41,564 bases of DNA from Ligilactobacillus pabuli (lineage in GTDB: Bacteria > Bacillota > Bacilli > Lactobacillales > Lactobacillaceae): assembly GCF_022836475.1 (NCBI RefSeq), contig NZ_BQXH01000019.1, positions 1 through 41,564 of the forward strand. The letters run 5' to 3'. Within the stretch, counting starts at the first letter, position 1. The number at the start of each line of letters is the position of its first letter. Made by a program: the position numbers and the translations under genes. The notes under the pieces are model-generated. The model did not search any database. It was given only the letters and a program-made list of their open reading frames with translations, and was not told where the DNA came from. Shown piece by piece: positions 16,916-25,509 of the stretch.

Positions 16916-17158
16916 TAGTCGAGCTACTCAAACCAGCTTCTTCCGCCTATCCAAGACCATCCTTCAATGCCTAGACCACATTAAAGGCTGGTCTCCGATA
17001 TGCTCGGAAGCTAACCGGTTTGTTTCGCTCTGTGTTTTTTAGTCGAGCTACATGAGGCAAGAGATTCCGCTTATCCCGTCCTGACCTTCAATGCCAAGAA
17101 CGCATTAAAGGTCATGCCACGATCATGCTCGTCTCTTAAACGCCTCACTTCGCTCTGT
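16916..17158 (-). repeat. Two units of the 119-bp hairpin repeat
   Basis: The units are 16916-17033 (118 bp) and 17040-17158 (119 bp), separated by gttttt. Read on the minus strand, the first has CAAACC/GGTTTG outer arms with AGCTTCC/GGAAGAAGCT inside. This is a fourth arm type, again complementary, with the apical pairs GACCA and TGGTC. The second is the GTGAGGC/GCCTCAC type. On the plus strand each unit ends CTCTGTG followed by a T run, so these copies could act as terminators toward birA. They sit in the divergent gap between yibE and birA. Confidence 0.93.
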
Positions 17159-17166
17159 GTTTTTTA

Positions 17167-17207
17167 TTGCCAAAATGTTAACTTGGCCGTAAAATTTAGT
17201 TAACCAA
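17167..17207 (+). promoter_or_regulatory. birA promoter with overlapping BirA operator
   Basis: TTGCCA (17167-17172) and TAAAAT (17190-17195) are 17 bases apart, giving a good promoter. TGTTAAC (17176-17182) and GTTAACC (17199-17205) are separated by 16 bases. That is the half-site pattern and spacing of Firmicute BirA operators. One half-site lies in the -35/-10 spacer and the other just past the -10, so bound BirA would block initiation. Confidence 0.75.
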
Positions 17208-17239
17208 CAGAATCTAGGAAAAGAGGCTCGAATTATTTG

Positions 17240-18202
17240 ATGAAAACCACCGAAAAAATTTTGCAGCTATTAACTCAGCAAACTGACTACCTTTCCGGCC
17301 AAGAGCTAGCCGAAAAACTGGGGCTCTCCCGAACCGCCATTTGGAAGGCCATTCAGACTTTACAAGCCAACGGGTATGCAATCGACAGTCAACCTCATCG
17401 CGGCTATCGCTTACAAGATAGCGGTCGGCTATCAGAAACGTTTATCCGCCGTAACTTAACCACTACCCAACCGCTCCAGTTTGAAATCCATGACAGTCTA
17501 AGTTCAACTAATACTCGCGCTAAAGAGCTTGGTGCCTTACCACAGACCATCGACCCCCAGGTGATCATTAGCGACCAGCAAACCGGCGGCTACGGCCGTT
17601 ATGGGCGAACCTTTGCCTCACCCAAAGGAACTGGTATTTATCTAAGTTTACTTTTACAAAATCACCAGAAAAACTTTGATGCTGGTTTGCTAACGACCGC
17701 GACTGCAACTGCCTTGTGTCGCGCTCTCGCAAGTCAATTAAAAATCGAACCGTCCATTAAGTGGGTCAACGATGTCTTATGGCAAGGTAAAAAGATCAGT
17801 GGAATCCTGACCGAAGGAATTACTGATTTTGAAACTGGTAATTTGAAGCAAATCGTTGTTGGCGTTGGGATCGACTATTTGACCGACCCCACCACATTTA
17901 GCCCGGAACTGCAAGAAAGAGCTGGTTCACTAAAAAGTGCAGTCCTTGCTTCAGGTGTTTCTCGCAACTCCTTGATTGCAGCCTTTTTAAACGAGTTTTT
18001 CAAACTTTATCCGACTTTTAACAGTGCAGACTTTATTGCTGATTATCGCCAATACTGCACAACGATCGGCCAAGAAGTCACTTTAACACAAGGCAGTCAT
18101 CTCACGACTGGCCGTGTCGCTAGTATCACCGACCATGGCGAATTAGTGTTAGAAGATGGGCGGATCTTTTCTTCCGGAGAAATTACTAAACTCCGAAGTT
18201 AA
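17240..18202 (+). CDS. birA: Bifunctional biotin-protein ligase / biotin operon repressor
   Basis: BirA attaches biotin to acceptor proteins such as the acetyl-CoA carboxylase carrier and, as a biotinyl-AMP-bound dimer, represses transcription. The protein has 320 residues: an N-terminal winged HTH (LSGQELAEKLGLSRTAIWKA, near 20-40) and a ligase domain with the biotinyl-AMP loop GGYGRYGRTFASPKGTG near 116-132 and KWVNDVLW near 174-181. A C-terminal SH3-like domain follows. The HTH makes it the regulatory, group II kind. An in-frame TTG at 17237 is an alternative start. A BirA operator overlaps its own promoter, so it is probably autoregulated. Confidence 0.96.
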   Translation: MKTTEKILQLLTQQTDYLSGQELAEKLGLSRTAIWKAIQTLQANGYAIDSQPHRGYRLQDSGRLSETFIRRNLTTTQPLQFEIHDSLSSTNTRAKELGALPQTIDPQVIISDQQTGGYGRYGRTFASPKGTGIYLSLLLQNHQKNFDAGLLTTATATALCRALASQLKIEPSIKWVNDVLWQGKKISGILTEGITDFETGNLKQIVVGVGIDYLTDPTTFSPELQERAGSLKSAVLASGVSRNSLIAAFLNEFFKLYPTFNSADFIADYRQYCTTIGQEVTLTQGSHLTTGRVASITDHGELVLEDGRIFSSGEITKLRS

Positions 18203-18314
18203 GCTGCCTAGTCGCGCACCTGGTTCGAACACATCGTGCTAAATTCTTTTGCTTCGCTGTCAGCCATGCTAAAATATAGGTGAGATACCACTAGAAAATT
18301 GTGAGGTGTTCAAG

Positions 18315-18542
18315 ATGAGTGAAGATGTATTTTTTAACCCGGGACAATCAGTATCGAGCGATTATGACTTTAATAAGGCCTATGTTTCGGCCCAAATTTA
18401 CCATCATAAGTCTAAGAAACCAGTCGTAGTTGTCCAAGAAAAAGATGGCCAGCCCTATTTAATTTTTGAAGAACAAACCGATCAAGCTACGCCAACAGAA
18501 TCTACCGCGAAATATAACGTAGTTAAACGAATTAACGATTAA
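18315..18542 (+). CDS. Hypothetical protein of 75 residues
   Basis: I do not recognise a family. The protein (MSEDVFFNPGQSVSSDYDFN at the N-terminus, KPVVVVQEKDGQPYLIFEE in the middle) is hydrophilic with likely beta strands, and has no signal peptide or membrane segment. ATG at 18315 follows GAGGTG at six bases. A TAAAAT-like -10 lies near 18270 and a terminator follows the stop, so it is probably a single-gene transcript. The ribosome site, the terminator and the even protein-like composition support a real gene. Confidence 0.65.
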   Translation: MSEDVFFNPGQSVSSDYDFNKAYVSAQIYHHKSKKPVVVVQEKDGQPYLIFEEQTDQATPTESTAKYNVVKRIND

Positions 18543-18546
18543 TATC

Positions 18547-18582
18547 AAACCTTTCAGGCACGTATGTCTGGGAGGTTTTTTG
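18547..18582 (+). terminator. Terminator of the 75-residue gene
   Basis: AAACCT pairs with AGGTTT (CAG and CTG inside also pair) and is followed by a T run, just after the stop codon. Confidence 0.65.
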
Positions 18583-18640
18583 GGGGTAGATTAAACGGAC
18601 CGAGGTTTAGCAAATTTTCTAGATATTATTTTTAATTTCT

Positions 18641-18745
18641 TTGGTCCACAAATCTTTTTCTGGACCATACTTTCAGAATCGTTGGTCCACAAATTCGTTT
18701 CTGGACCATACTTTGAAAGACTTTGGTCCACAAATCAAATTGCAG
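18641..18745 (+). repeat. 41-bp hairpin repeat, two copies and a decayed third
   Basis: TTGGTCCACAAAT starts at 18641, 18682 and 18723, exactly 41 bases apart. In the first two copies TGGTCCA pairs with TGGACCA across a T-rich loop; the third has lost its right arm. A related element with different arms and the same 41-base period lies at 27802-27855. Otherwise the gap from 18543 to 18843 holds only the terminators of its flanking genes. Confidence 0.85.
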
Positions 18746-18773
18746 ACACACCTTTGTCAAAATTACATTAAAC

Positions 18774-18824
18774 CAAAAAAGCAACGTTCACTTCACCCAC
18801 GGGTGAACTTGAACGTTGCTTTTT
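18774..18824. terminator. prs terminator
   Basis: AAAAAGCAACGTTCA pairs with TGAACGTTGCTTTTT, with an inner TTCACCC/GGGTGAA stem. T runs occur on both strands. Confidence 0.88.
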
Positions 18825-18843
18825 AATTAATGAGTTTGAGAAC

Positions 18844-19818
18844 TTATTCTTGGTGGAAACGGTTCTTAAACAAAGGACTAACTGGTTTGTTTTCATGGAT
18901 CCGCATAATTGCGTCACCAATCAATGGACCAACAGAAATCTGCACTAATTTATCAATGCGTTTTTCTTTTGGTAAGTTGATCGAGTCTGTAACTACCAAT
19001 TCTTTAATTGGTGATTTTTCGATTCGTTCGATAGCTGGGCCAGACAAAACTGGGTGTGTTGCTGAAGCATAAACTTCAGTTGCACCGGCATCCATCAGGG
19101 CTTGCGCAGCCAAGGTGATCGTCCCTGCAGTATCGATCATATCATCAACTAAGATACATTTTTTGCCTTCAACTGAACCAATAATGTTCATAATTTCAGC
19201 AACATTAGCCTTAGGACGACGCTTATCGATGATCGCAATTGGGGCCTTCAAAAATTCAGCTAATTTCCGGGCACGTGTAACTCCACCATGATCTGGTGAA
19301 ACAACCACAGCATCTTTATCGACGCCTTGTGTCATAAAGTAATCAGCCAACAATGGTGCACCCATCAAGTGGTCAACTGGAATATCAAAGAAGCCTTGAA
19401 TTTGTGCAGCGTGCAGATCAAGTGCGATCACACGGTCACAACCAGCTTTTTCTAACATATCAGCCACTAACTTCGCCGTAATTGGTTCACGGGAACGAGC
19501 TTTTCGGTCTTGCCGAGCATAACCATAATAAGGAATGACCGCATTGATCGTATGTGCACTAGCACGACGTAAAGCATCAATCATAATCAAAAGTTCCATC
19601 AGGTTATCATTCACAGGTGCAGATGTTGATTGCACGATAAAAATGTCACAACCACGAATACTTTCTTCAATGTTGATCCGAATTTCACCATCGCTAAAAC
19701 GGTCCACCGATGTTTTTCCCAACGGTACCCCAACAGCATCAGCGATTTTTTGTGCTAGGGGTTTATTTGAGTTCAAAGCAAAGATTTTAAGCTTTGAATC
19801 ACTATAATGTTCAGACAT
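18844..19818 (-). CDS. prs: Ribose-phosphate pyrophosphokinase
   Basis: Prs makes PRPP from ribose 5-phosphate and ATP, feeding purine, pyrimidine, NAD, His and Trp synthesis. It has 324 residues from ATG at 19818. An in-frame ATG at 19830 overlaps the GGAGG ribosome site. Class I motifs are visible: [15 protein letters not shown], the catalytic loop region [35 protein letters not shown] and the PRPP loop [12 protein letters not shown]. It follows glmU on the same strand, the usual Firmicute pair, near purR, which senses PRPP. Confidence 0.97.
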   Translation of the reverse strand: MSEHYSDSKLKIFALNSNKPLAQKIADAVGVPLGKTSVDRFSDGEIRINIEESIRGCDIFIVQSTSAPVNDNLMELLIMIDALRRASAHTINAVIPYYGYARQDRKARSREPITAKLVADMLEKAGCDRVIALDLHAAQIQGFFDIPVDHLMGAPLLADYFMTQGVDKDAVVVSPDHGGVTRARKLAEFLKAPIAIIDKRRPKANVAEIMNIIGSVEGKKCILVDDMIDTAGTITLAAQALMDAGATEVYASATHPVLSGPAIERIEKSPIKELVVTDSINLPKEKRIDKLVQISVGPLIGDAIMRIHENKPVSPLFKNRFHQE

Positions 19819-19906
19819 AACAGCCTCCATCAGTCCTAATTTCTTGTTCTTCTCATTAATCTTAATGCATAACTAGCGCTAAAATCAAGCTTTCAATCAC
19901 AAACTC

Positions 19907-21316
19907 TTAATTATTTTTCTTAGCGGCTTCAGTTTTCTGAGCTGCTTGAGCAACTGGATATTTGTCATAGTAGCCGGCTTTATTGACCTGACGTCCGCGT
20001 GCGATCGCCATGTCATGCGGTTTAACGTCCGCTGTGACTGTTGATCCAGCTGCGATATAGGCATGGTCGCCGATCTCTACTGGAGCGATCACGTTACTGC
20101 CGCTGCCGATAAATGAATAGTCGCCGACGTTGGTGTGGTGTTTGTTAATGCCATCATAGTTGACGAAAATTGTCCCGCAGCCCACATTAATTTCTTGTCC
20201 TAAAGTTGCGTCGCCAACATAAGTTAAATGACCAACTTTGGTATTTTCACCAATTGAGGCCTTCTTGACTTCGACAAAGTTCCCAATATGAGCACCCTGG
20301 CCAATTTCTGCTTGTGGACGCAAGTGACTGTATGGTCCAATATCTGATTGGTCATGCATCACGGAGTCTTCGATCAGAGAAGATGTCACCGTAATTTCGT
20401 TACCCAAGACTGAGTTTCTAATTTCAGAATGAGCACCGATCACACAATCGGAACCGATCTTAGTCTGTCCCTTCAAAATTACTCCTGGTTCGATCACTGT
20501 GTCAGAGCCAATCTCAACATCAGCATCAATATAAGTACTTGCAGGGTCAATGATCGTTACACCATTACGCATGTGTTTTTCGTTGATCCGGTTGCGCATG
20601 ACTTGAGCAGCCTTCGACAAGGCAACTCGGTCATTAACACCCATCGATTCTTCAAAATCTTTCATCTTGTAAGCTGCAACAACCTTGCCTTCTTTTTGGA
20701 AGACTTCCATGACATCAGTTAAGTAGTATTCACCTTGCGCATTATCATTATTGATTTTATGCAAAGCATCAAACAATTCACGGTTGTTAAAGCAGTAAAC
20801 ACCAGTGTTAATTTCTGTCACTGCTGCTTCTTCTTTAGTCGCATCCTTTTGTTCGACGATCCGTTCCACGATTCCTAGATCATTACGAATGATCCGACCG
20901 TAGCCGAATGGTTCAGCAGTCTGAGCTGTCAAAACAGTCCCCACTGCCCCTTTTGATTGGTGGTACTGGAATAATTCTTTAAAAGTTTCCGCAGTGAACA
21001 ATGGCGTATCACCACAGGCAATCAAAGTCATCCCGTCTTTATCGCCTAACAAACTTTCAGCTTGCATTACAGCATGCCCAGTTCCTAATTGTTCGGCTTG
21101 GACCACGTAGTCTGTCCGGTCCTTTAAGGTACTTTTGACCATTTCAGCGCCGTGACCGATCACTGTCACGATTTGGTCCATTTCATTTTGTTCAATTTGA
21201 GTCAACACATGGTCGACCATTGGTTTGCCACAAACCGGATGCAAAACCTTATACAATTTAGATTTCATCCGTGTGCCTTGTCCAGCAGCCAAAATTACAG
21301 CGTATTTTGCAGTCAT
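19907..21316 (-). CDS. glmU: Bifunctional N-acetylglucosamine-1-phosphate uridyltransferase / glucosamine-1-phosphate acetyltransferase
   Basis: GlmU makes UDP-GlcNAc, the substrate of MurA. The 469-residue protein has a nucleotidyltransferase domain with [19 protein letters not shown] at 10-28 and [11 protein letters not shown] near 82. From about 250 to the end is a left-handed beta-helix acetyltransferase made of hexapeptide repeats, with [20 protein letters not shown] and [15 protein letters not shown]. The Ala-Lys-rich tail is usual. GAGGAG precedes the ATG. The gap to prs is 88 bases and the two are probably cotranscribed. Confidence 0.97.
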   Translation of the reverse strand: MTAKYAVILAAGQGTRMKSKLYKVLHPVCGKPMVDHVLTQIEQNEMDQIVTVIGHGAEMVKSTLKDRTDYVVQAEQLGTGHAVMQAESLLGDKDGMTLIACGDTPLFTAETFKELFQYHQSKGAVGTVLTAQTAEPFGYGRIIRNDLGIVERIVEQKDATKEEAAVTEINTGVYCFNNRELFDALHKINNDNAQGEYYLTDVMEVFQKEGKVVAAYKMKDFEESMGVNDRVALSKAAQVMRNRINEKHMRNGVTIIDPASTYIDADVEIGSDTVIEPGVILKGQTKIGSDCVIGAHSEIRNSVLGNEITVTSSLIEDSVMHDQSDIGPYSHLRPQAEIGQGAHIGNFVEVKKASIGENTKVGHLTYVGDATLGQEINVGCGTIFVNYDGINKHHTNVGDYSFIGSGSNVIAPVEIGDHAYIAAGSTVTADVKPHDMAIARGRQVNKAGYYDKYPVAQAAQKTEAAKKNN

Positions 21317-21526
21317 TTATACTTACTCCTCTATTATTAAGTTACAGAGTTAATCATCTAGCCAATTTATGGCTCAACTTTAGCTTCATAATTCTATGAT
21401 GGTCAGTGCTTTAACAGAGAGCTAAACTAGCGGTTCACCTCTAGCAAATATCCACTAGACTGACCTTACTTTTGAATAATAACCCAGTTTTTGCTTGCAT
21501 GCAACTAACTCCGCCCTAAAAACATA

Positions 21527-21559
21527 CAAAAAGTCCCGCTAAACTACTCTGCGGGACCT
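21527..21559 (-). terminator. Terminator of the XRE-TPR regulator gene
   Basis: The minus strand reads GGTCCCGC, a loop, then GCGGGACTTTTTG, about 50 bases past the stop. The remaining gap up to glmU (21317-21526) shows no gene. Confidence 0.82.
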
Positions 21560-21605
21560 AAGACGAGCAACAGTCAGCCCCAGATGATCACTGGGATGAA
21601 ACTGC

Positions 21606-22460
21606 TTATTTTGGCAAATAACCAATTTCTGTTAAAATGTCACTTGTTTTTTTGATATTTCTCTTATTATCACTAAAAGTAGCAAACGACCAGGACTTCA
21701 GTAAGTAACCAATTGCTTCTTTTGTCCACTTACCGCTCTTATCATGTAAAACTAAAGCATTGGTGTAGTACAGCGAATCCACAAAAACTGGTGTCAAATG
21801 GCGGTTTGAAAACTCTTCTGCTTTAGTCAGAATTTCAGCACACTTGTCAAAGTCTTTCATTCGGTAGTAATAAGTCGTTAAACTCTTCCAAATAAAGAGA
21901 CTCCAAAAGACGTTATCATCTAAGTTAATGTTTGTCAGCAAGTTAGGAACTTGTTCAAAGTAAAAACTTGCCTTGTCCAATTCGCCTCGTTCTAAGTAAA
22001 CTACACCTAATTCACAAGTTGCGAGTACAGTAAACACATCATCTTGTTTGTTACGCATTTGTAAGATGCGGTTGAAGCCGAATAAAGCATCTTCAAAATC
22101 ACGTGTCTGCCACATAATGGCATTTGTCTTAATGAACAAGTAATGAGCTTCTTGTTCTTTATCAGTTAGTTTTTCGATTTTTTTCAAGGAAGCCAAAGCC
22201 TGCTCGTATTGATTGTTCATACTCAGTTTATCTGCTTCGTCTAAATAACGTTGCGCAGTCAAGACTTCGTTATCAACTACTACGTCTTCTAACTTCAAGT
22301 TCAGGCGAGCGATAATTTTGGCTAAAATATCCCCACGTGGTGAAGTTGAATTTCGTTCTAGTAAGCTGACCGTTCCCTGGGTCGTAATGCCCTGAGCCAG
22401 TTCTTGTTGTGAGATGCCTAATTTTTTACGTGTATCTTTAATTTTTTGACCATCTATCAT
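21606..22460 (-). CDS. XRE-family HTH regulator with TPR-like C-terminus (RNPP/Rgg-like)
   Basis: This protein has 284 residues from ATG at 22460, eight bases after AGAGGAG. The N-terminal HTH covers about 1-60 (QKIKDTRKKLGISQQELAQG, SLLERNSTSPRGD). The rest is helical with TPR-like pairs (QRYLDEADKLSMNNQYEQAL, ATCELGVVYLERGELDKASF, and ALVLHDKSGKWTKEAIGYLL). The layout is that of peptide-responsive PlcR/Rgg-type regulators, although many such proteins in lactobacilli have no known ligand. I see no adjacent small peptide gene with a ribosome site on either side. It has its own promoter and terminator. Confidence 0.78.
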   Translation of the reverse strand: MIDGQKIKDTRKKLGISQQELAQGITTQGTVSLLERNSTSPRGDILAKIIARLNLKLEDVVVDNEVLTAQRYLDEADKLSMNNQYEQALASLKKIEKLTDKEQEAHYLFIKTNAIMWQTRDFEDALFGFNRILQMRNKQDDVFTVLATCELGVVYLERGELDKASFYFEQVPNLLTNINLDDNVFWSLFIWKSLTTYYYRMKDFDKCAEILTKAEEFSNRHLTPVFVDSLYYTNALVLHDKSGKWTKEAIGYLLKSWSFATFSDNKRNIKKTSDILTEIGYLPK

Positions 22461-22527
22461 ACCGATTTCTCCTCTAACTAGACGCATTTTCTAAAATTAT
22501 TAATTCTAAGATAATTTCGAATTAAAA

Positions 22528-22557
22528 ATTATAGTCTGCTGCTGTTTGATTAACTAA
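22528..22557 (-). promoter_or_regulatory. Candidate promoter of the XRE-TPR regulator
   Basis: On the minus strand TTAGTT (22552-22557) and TATAAT (22528-22533) are 18 bases apart, about 68 bases before the start codon. The rest of 22461-22912 is AT-rich with no supported gene. An imperfect inverted repeat (ACAATTGTCTG / CAGGTAATTGT, 22715-22743) is the only other structure. Confidence 0.45.
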
Positions 22558-22858
22558 CCAACTAAATGCTATTGATTTACAGTTTAACTACTATACTCCA
22601 AAAGTTTAAACATTTTTCTAATAACACGCAAAGCAAAAGTTTTTATCAGTTCAGCGGTTATTTTGCAAATAATTTGCTATTATCAGAAGTAGTACGGATC
22701 AGTTTGGTACTATAACAATTGTCTGTAAATATCAGGTAATTGTCAAGTAAAACATTCCAAATTTAATAGAGATAAAATTACAACCTTGGAATCCGAATAT
22801 TTTTTGGCTATTAATGCCCACAATATATTTCCGAGCTGCTAGTTAGTTTGGCAGTTAG

Positions 22859-22903
22859 CAAAAAAGTTCCTAACCACCACTCAGGGAAAGTTACGAACTT
22901 TGC
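22859..22903 (-). terminator. purR terminator
   Basis: The minus strand reads AAAGTTCGTAAC, a loop, then GTTAGGAACTTTTTT, starting about ten bases after the purR stop. Confidence 0.82.
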
Positions 22904-22912
22904 TTTAATTCA

Positions 22913-23755
22913 TTAATTATTTGGTTGGTCGCCAAAAACTTTGGCAAGGTAATTTCCCGCGTTAACGTGGATCGTTTTATCTTCAGAATTAACTTCATCA
23001 ACGCGCAACAAAGAAGTATAGTCATCGACTAAGCGTTGACCCGTAAAGGAACCTTCGGCAAAGACCGTGATCCCGACTAATTCAGAATCGAATTCTTCGA
23101 TCATGGACTTCATTCCGTTGACAGTTCCGCCGCCCTTCATAAAGTCATCGACTACCAAGACATGTGAGCCTTGTTTTAAGCTGCGTTTGGACAATTCCAT
23201 TTTTTCAATTCGTTCACTTGAACCAGAAACATAGTTCACTGAAACTGTCGCACCTTCAGTAATTTTGGAATCACGACGCACGATCACAAATGGAACATTT
23301 AAGTATTCTGACACACTTTGTGCAATTGGAACACCTTTAGTAGCCACGGTCATCACAGCGTCAATTTGCTTGTCGATATACTGACGGGCGATCACCCGGC
23401 CAACTTGGCGTAAAACATCAGGACGGCCCAAGAGGTCAGACAAGTAGACGTAACCACCAGGCAGTAAACGACTTTCAGCTGATAATTCTGTCACCATGTC
23501 GTTAATAAAATCGCGCGCTTCGGCTTCACCGATCGAAGGGATAAACCGCGCACCACCAGCAGCGCCAGGAATAGTCTCTAACACACCAATTCCACGAGCC
23601 TTAAAGGTCCGTTTCACGATTGCCAGATCTTCTGAGATCGAAGATTTAGCTGATTCGTAGCGTTCGGCAAAAAACGTCAAAGAAATTAACGTATGTGGCC
23701 TTTCCATTAAATAGTTAGTCATGTCGATCAAGCGATCGCTTCTTCTTGTTTTCAA
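22913..23755 (-). CDS. purR: Purine operon repressor, PRPP-sensing
   Basis: PurR is the Firmicute repressor of purine synthesis and transport genes, released from DNA by PRPP. The 280-residue protein has an N-terminal winged helix (RRSDRLIDMTNYLMERPHTL, then FAERYESAKSSISEDLAIVK). The C-terminal phosphoribosyltransferase-like domain has the PRPP motif VLVVDDFMKGGGTVNGM near 199-215. The start is TTG at 23755, seven bases after GGAGG. The Firmicute order is ispE-purR with glmU-prs nearby; here a regulator gene and glmU follow, and ispE is inverted. Its gap carries PurR-box-like CGAAC sites, which suggests autoregulation. Confidence 0.96.
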   Translation of the reverse strand: MKTRRSDRLIDMTNYLMERPHTLISLTFFAERYESAKSSISEDLAIVKRTFKARGIGVLETIPGAAGGARFIPSIGEAEARDFINDMVTELSAESRLLPGGYVYLSDLLGRPDVLRQVGRVIARQYIDKQIDAVMTVATKGVPIAQSVSEYLNVPFVIVRRDSKITEGATVSVNYVSGSSERIEKMELSKRSLKQGSHVLVVDDFMKGGGTVNGMKSMIEEFDSELVGITVFAEGSFTGQRLVDDYTSLLRVDEVNSEDKTIHVNAGNYLAKVFGDQPNN

Positions 23756-23804
23756 ATTACAACCTCCACTAGCAATTTGTTTTCATTTTAAAATTCTCTT
23801 CGTT

Positions 23805-23936
23805 ATTATACGCTAATTTTAACAAACATAGTAGTTTTTTCCGCAATTTTGCTCAGAATGTTCGCATTTATAAAAATTTCTTAGCAAATCATGCGGCTTT
23901 TAACTAGCAAATTCAGCACAAATTAACGTTCGTTTA
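23805..23936 (-). promoter_or_regulatory. purR promoter region with CGAAC (PurR-box-like) sites
   Basis: On the minus strand TATAAT (23805-23810) is a likely -10; no good -35 is seen. GCGAACATT (GTTCG at 23860-23864 on plus) and AACGAACGTT (GTTCG at 23928-23932) lie upstream, 68 bases apart. They resemble the sites beside the purine permease promoter. The remaining part of 23756-24140 shows no gene. Confidence 0.4.
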
Positions 23937-24099
23937 TTATTAAACAGCAAGGATAAGGCTATCACTTTTTTTAGTTTTCGTCAAACTTTTTTCGAGTGTG
24001 ACCTTGAATTAGTACGCTTTTTTCAAATTTAGTTCCATTTGTTTCCGGCAAAATGACCCTGATCCAGCCTTTAGACTTTTAAAACTTCCCCAATATGGA

Positions 24100-24105
24100 T
24101 ATAAT
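24100..24105 (+). promoter_or_regulatory. Candidate -10 box of ispE
   Basis: TATAAT lies 36 bases before the ispE start; the -35 region (TTTTAA) is weak. Confidence 0.4.
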
Positions 24106-24140
24106 AAACTTTAATAATCGTTTAGAAATAAGGTGAGACC

Positions 24141-25004
24141 TTGGAGATCACAGAAAAGGCCCCGGCCAAATTAAATTTGTGTCTAGATACCCCATTTCAA
24201 CACCGAGATGGCCACTTTGAGTGGAAGATGGTAATGACTGCGATCGATTTAGCAGATTACGTGCAAATCACCACTTTGCCGCACTCTGAGCAAATTATTG
24301 TTCAAACTGATAGTGGTTTTTTACCGTGCGATCAACGGAACTTAACCTATCAGGCTGCTAAAAAGATCAAAAGTTTATTTCACATTAAGACGGGCTTAAA
24401 AATTTCAATTCAAAAAAACATCCCAGTTGCTGCTGGAATGGGTGGCGGCTCAGCTGACGCTGCCGCCGTTTTACGTGCGTTAAACAAGCTCTGGAACTTA
24501 GAGCTAACCAACGAGCAATTAGCTAAAATTGGGCTCTCGATCGACTCTGACGTTCCTTTTTGCGTCTATAGTCGACCAGCACTCGTGACTGGTCGTGGTG
24601 AGATCGTGACCCCACTGGAAAGTTTACCTCCAATGTGGTTTGTGATCGCCAAACCGCCAGCTAGTGTCTCAACGCCTTTCATTTTACGTCAAGTCAACTA
24701 TCACCACTTAGACCACTTAGACGTCGACCAGCTAGTCGCGGCGATACACAACCAAGATTATCTGGCAATCACCTCTCAGATGGCTAACGTCTTAGAACCG
24801 ATCTCTGCTAGACGTTACCCAGAAATTTCCAAAATTAAAAACAAAATGCTGCAATTTGGGACAACGACCGCCCTAATGAGCGGGACTGGTCCGACTGTCT
24901 ACGGTGTTTGTCAGAAATATTCGCGGGCTGTCCGCGTCTACAATAGCTTACGCGGTTTTTGCGAAGAAGTTTACTTAGCTAACCCATTTTCACTCGAACC
25001 ATAA
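24141..25004 (+). CDS. ispE: 4-diphosphocytidyl-2-C-methyl-D-erythritol kinase (orphan IspE)
   Basis: IspE is a GHMP kinase that normally phosphorylates CDP-ME in the non-mevalonate isoprenoid pathway. The 287-residue protein has the N-terminal EKAPAKLNLCLDTP, the ATP loop PVAAGMGGGSADAAAVLRAL near 95-114, IDSDVPFCVYSRPA and MSGTGPTVYGV. Its start is TTG at 24141 after AAGGTGAG. The same window encodes HMG-CoA reductase, a mevalonate-pathway enzyme, so this kinase is probably not part of a full MEP route here and its true substrate is unclear. Unlike its neighbours veg and purR, it is on the plus strand. Confidence 0.93.
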   Translation: MEITEKAPAKLNLCLDTPFQHRDGHFEWKMVMTAIDLADYVQITTLPHSEQIIVQTDSGFLPCDQRNLTYQAAKKIKSLFHIKTGLKISIQKNIPVAAGMGGGSADAAAVLRALNKLWNLELTNEQLAKIGLSIDSDVPFCVYSRPALVTGRGEIVTPLESLPPMWFVIAKPPASVSTPFILRQVNYHHLDHLDVDQLVAAIHNQDYLAITSQMANVLEPISARRYPEISKIKNKMLQFGTTTALMSGTGPTVYGVCQKYSRAVRVYNSLRGFCEEVYLANPFSLEP

Positions 25005-25016
25005 CCTAGCATTCAA

Positions 25017-25049
25017 GTGTTGACAGACCACTGTCAGCACTTTTTGTTT
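25017..25049 (+). terminator. ispE terminator
   Basis: GTGTTGACAG pairs with CTGTCAGCAC around a four-base loop and is followed by five T. Confidence 0.88.
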
Positions 25050-25123
25050 TCCCTAAAAAAGAGCAAAAAAAAAGCACTCTCGTCTATCAATTTAGACTAG
25101 CAGTACTCCACACTAATTGTTCC

Positions 25124-25154
25124 TGAGAAAAAAGCTCTATGATAAAGAGCATCT
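25124..25154 (-). terminator. veg terminator
   Basis: The minus strand reads GCTCTTTATCATAGAGC followed by six T, about 15 bases after the veg stop. Confidence 0.75.
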
Positions 25155-25164
25155 AGGTGCAATC

Positions 25165-25404
25165 TTATTCATTATCAAAAGCTAATTCAATATTTCTAGT
25201 TAGAACATCAGTATAGCTGTAAGAAACACGCTTCACAGCATTTTCATCCTGGTCAAGATCTACTACAAAGACTGCCGGAAATGTTTCACGCAAAATTCCG
25301 TGTCTAGAAGTAACCTTTTTCCGACCAACTTGCGTTGTGACCGTCAAATTGTTGCCAATACGATCATCCAACTTAGTCTTAATTGCAGTTAAAGTAACAG
25401 CCAT
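25165..25404 (-). CDS. veg: Veg family protein
   Basis: Veg is a small, abundant Firmicute protein; in B. subtilis it influences biofilm gene expression. The protein here has 79 residues (MAVTLTAIKTKLDDRIGNNL, then TVTTQVGRKKVTSRHGILRE). The family motif GRKK plus GILRETFPAVFVVDLD is clear. ATG at 25404 follows AAGGAG; the in-frame GTG at 25413 overlaps that site. It sits directly after ksgA in the conserved order ksgA-veg-ispE-purR. Confidence 0.93.
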   Translation of the reverse strand: MAVTLTAIKTKLDDRIGNNLTVTTQVGRKKVTSRHGILRETFPAVFVVDLDQDENAVKRVSYSYTDVLTRNIELAFDNE

Positions 25405-25509
25405 TAGATTCACTCCTTCTAATGAACCACTATACCACTTTTTCAGAAAAACTGCAATTATACCACACTGATTATTCTACATCAATAAAAATAATGATTT
25501 TTTCACGTT

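Noticed and set aside
16916-17158. These two repeat units as plain terminators
   Set aside because: A T run does follow each on the plus strand, but no gene upstream on that strand needs ending, and other copies lack T runs, so termination cannot be the family's general role.
21317-21605. Pheromone gene partner downstream of the XRE-TPR regulator
   Set aside because: No small frame with a ribosome site and hydrophobic start was found; the region holds a terminator and the glmU upstream sequence.
22566-22718. Small plus-strand frame of 50 codons near the XRE-TPR regulator, as a possible signal peptide gene
   Set aside because: It has no ribosome site, its composition follows the AT-rich background, and it has no clear signal-peptide layout.
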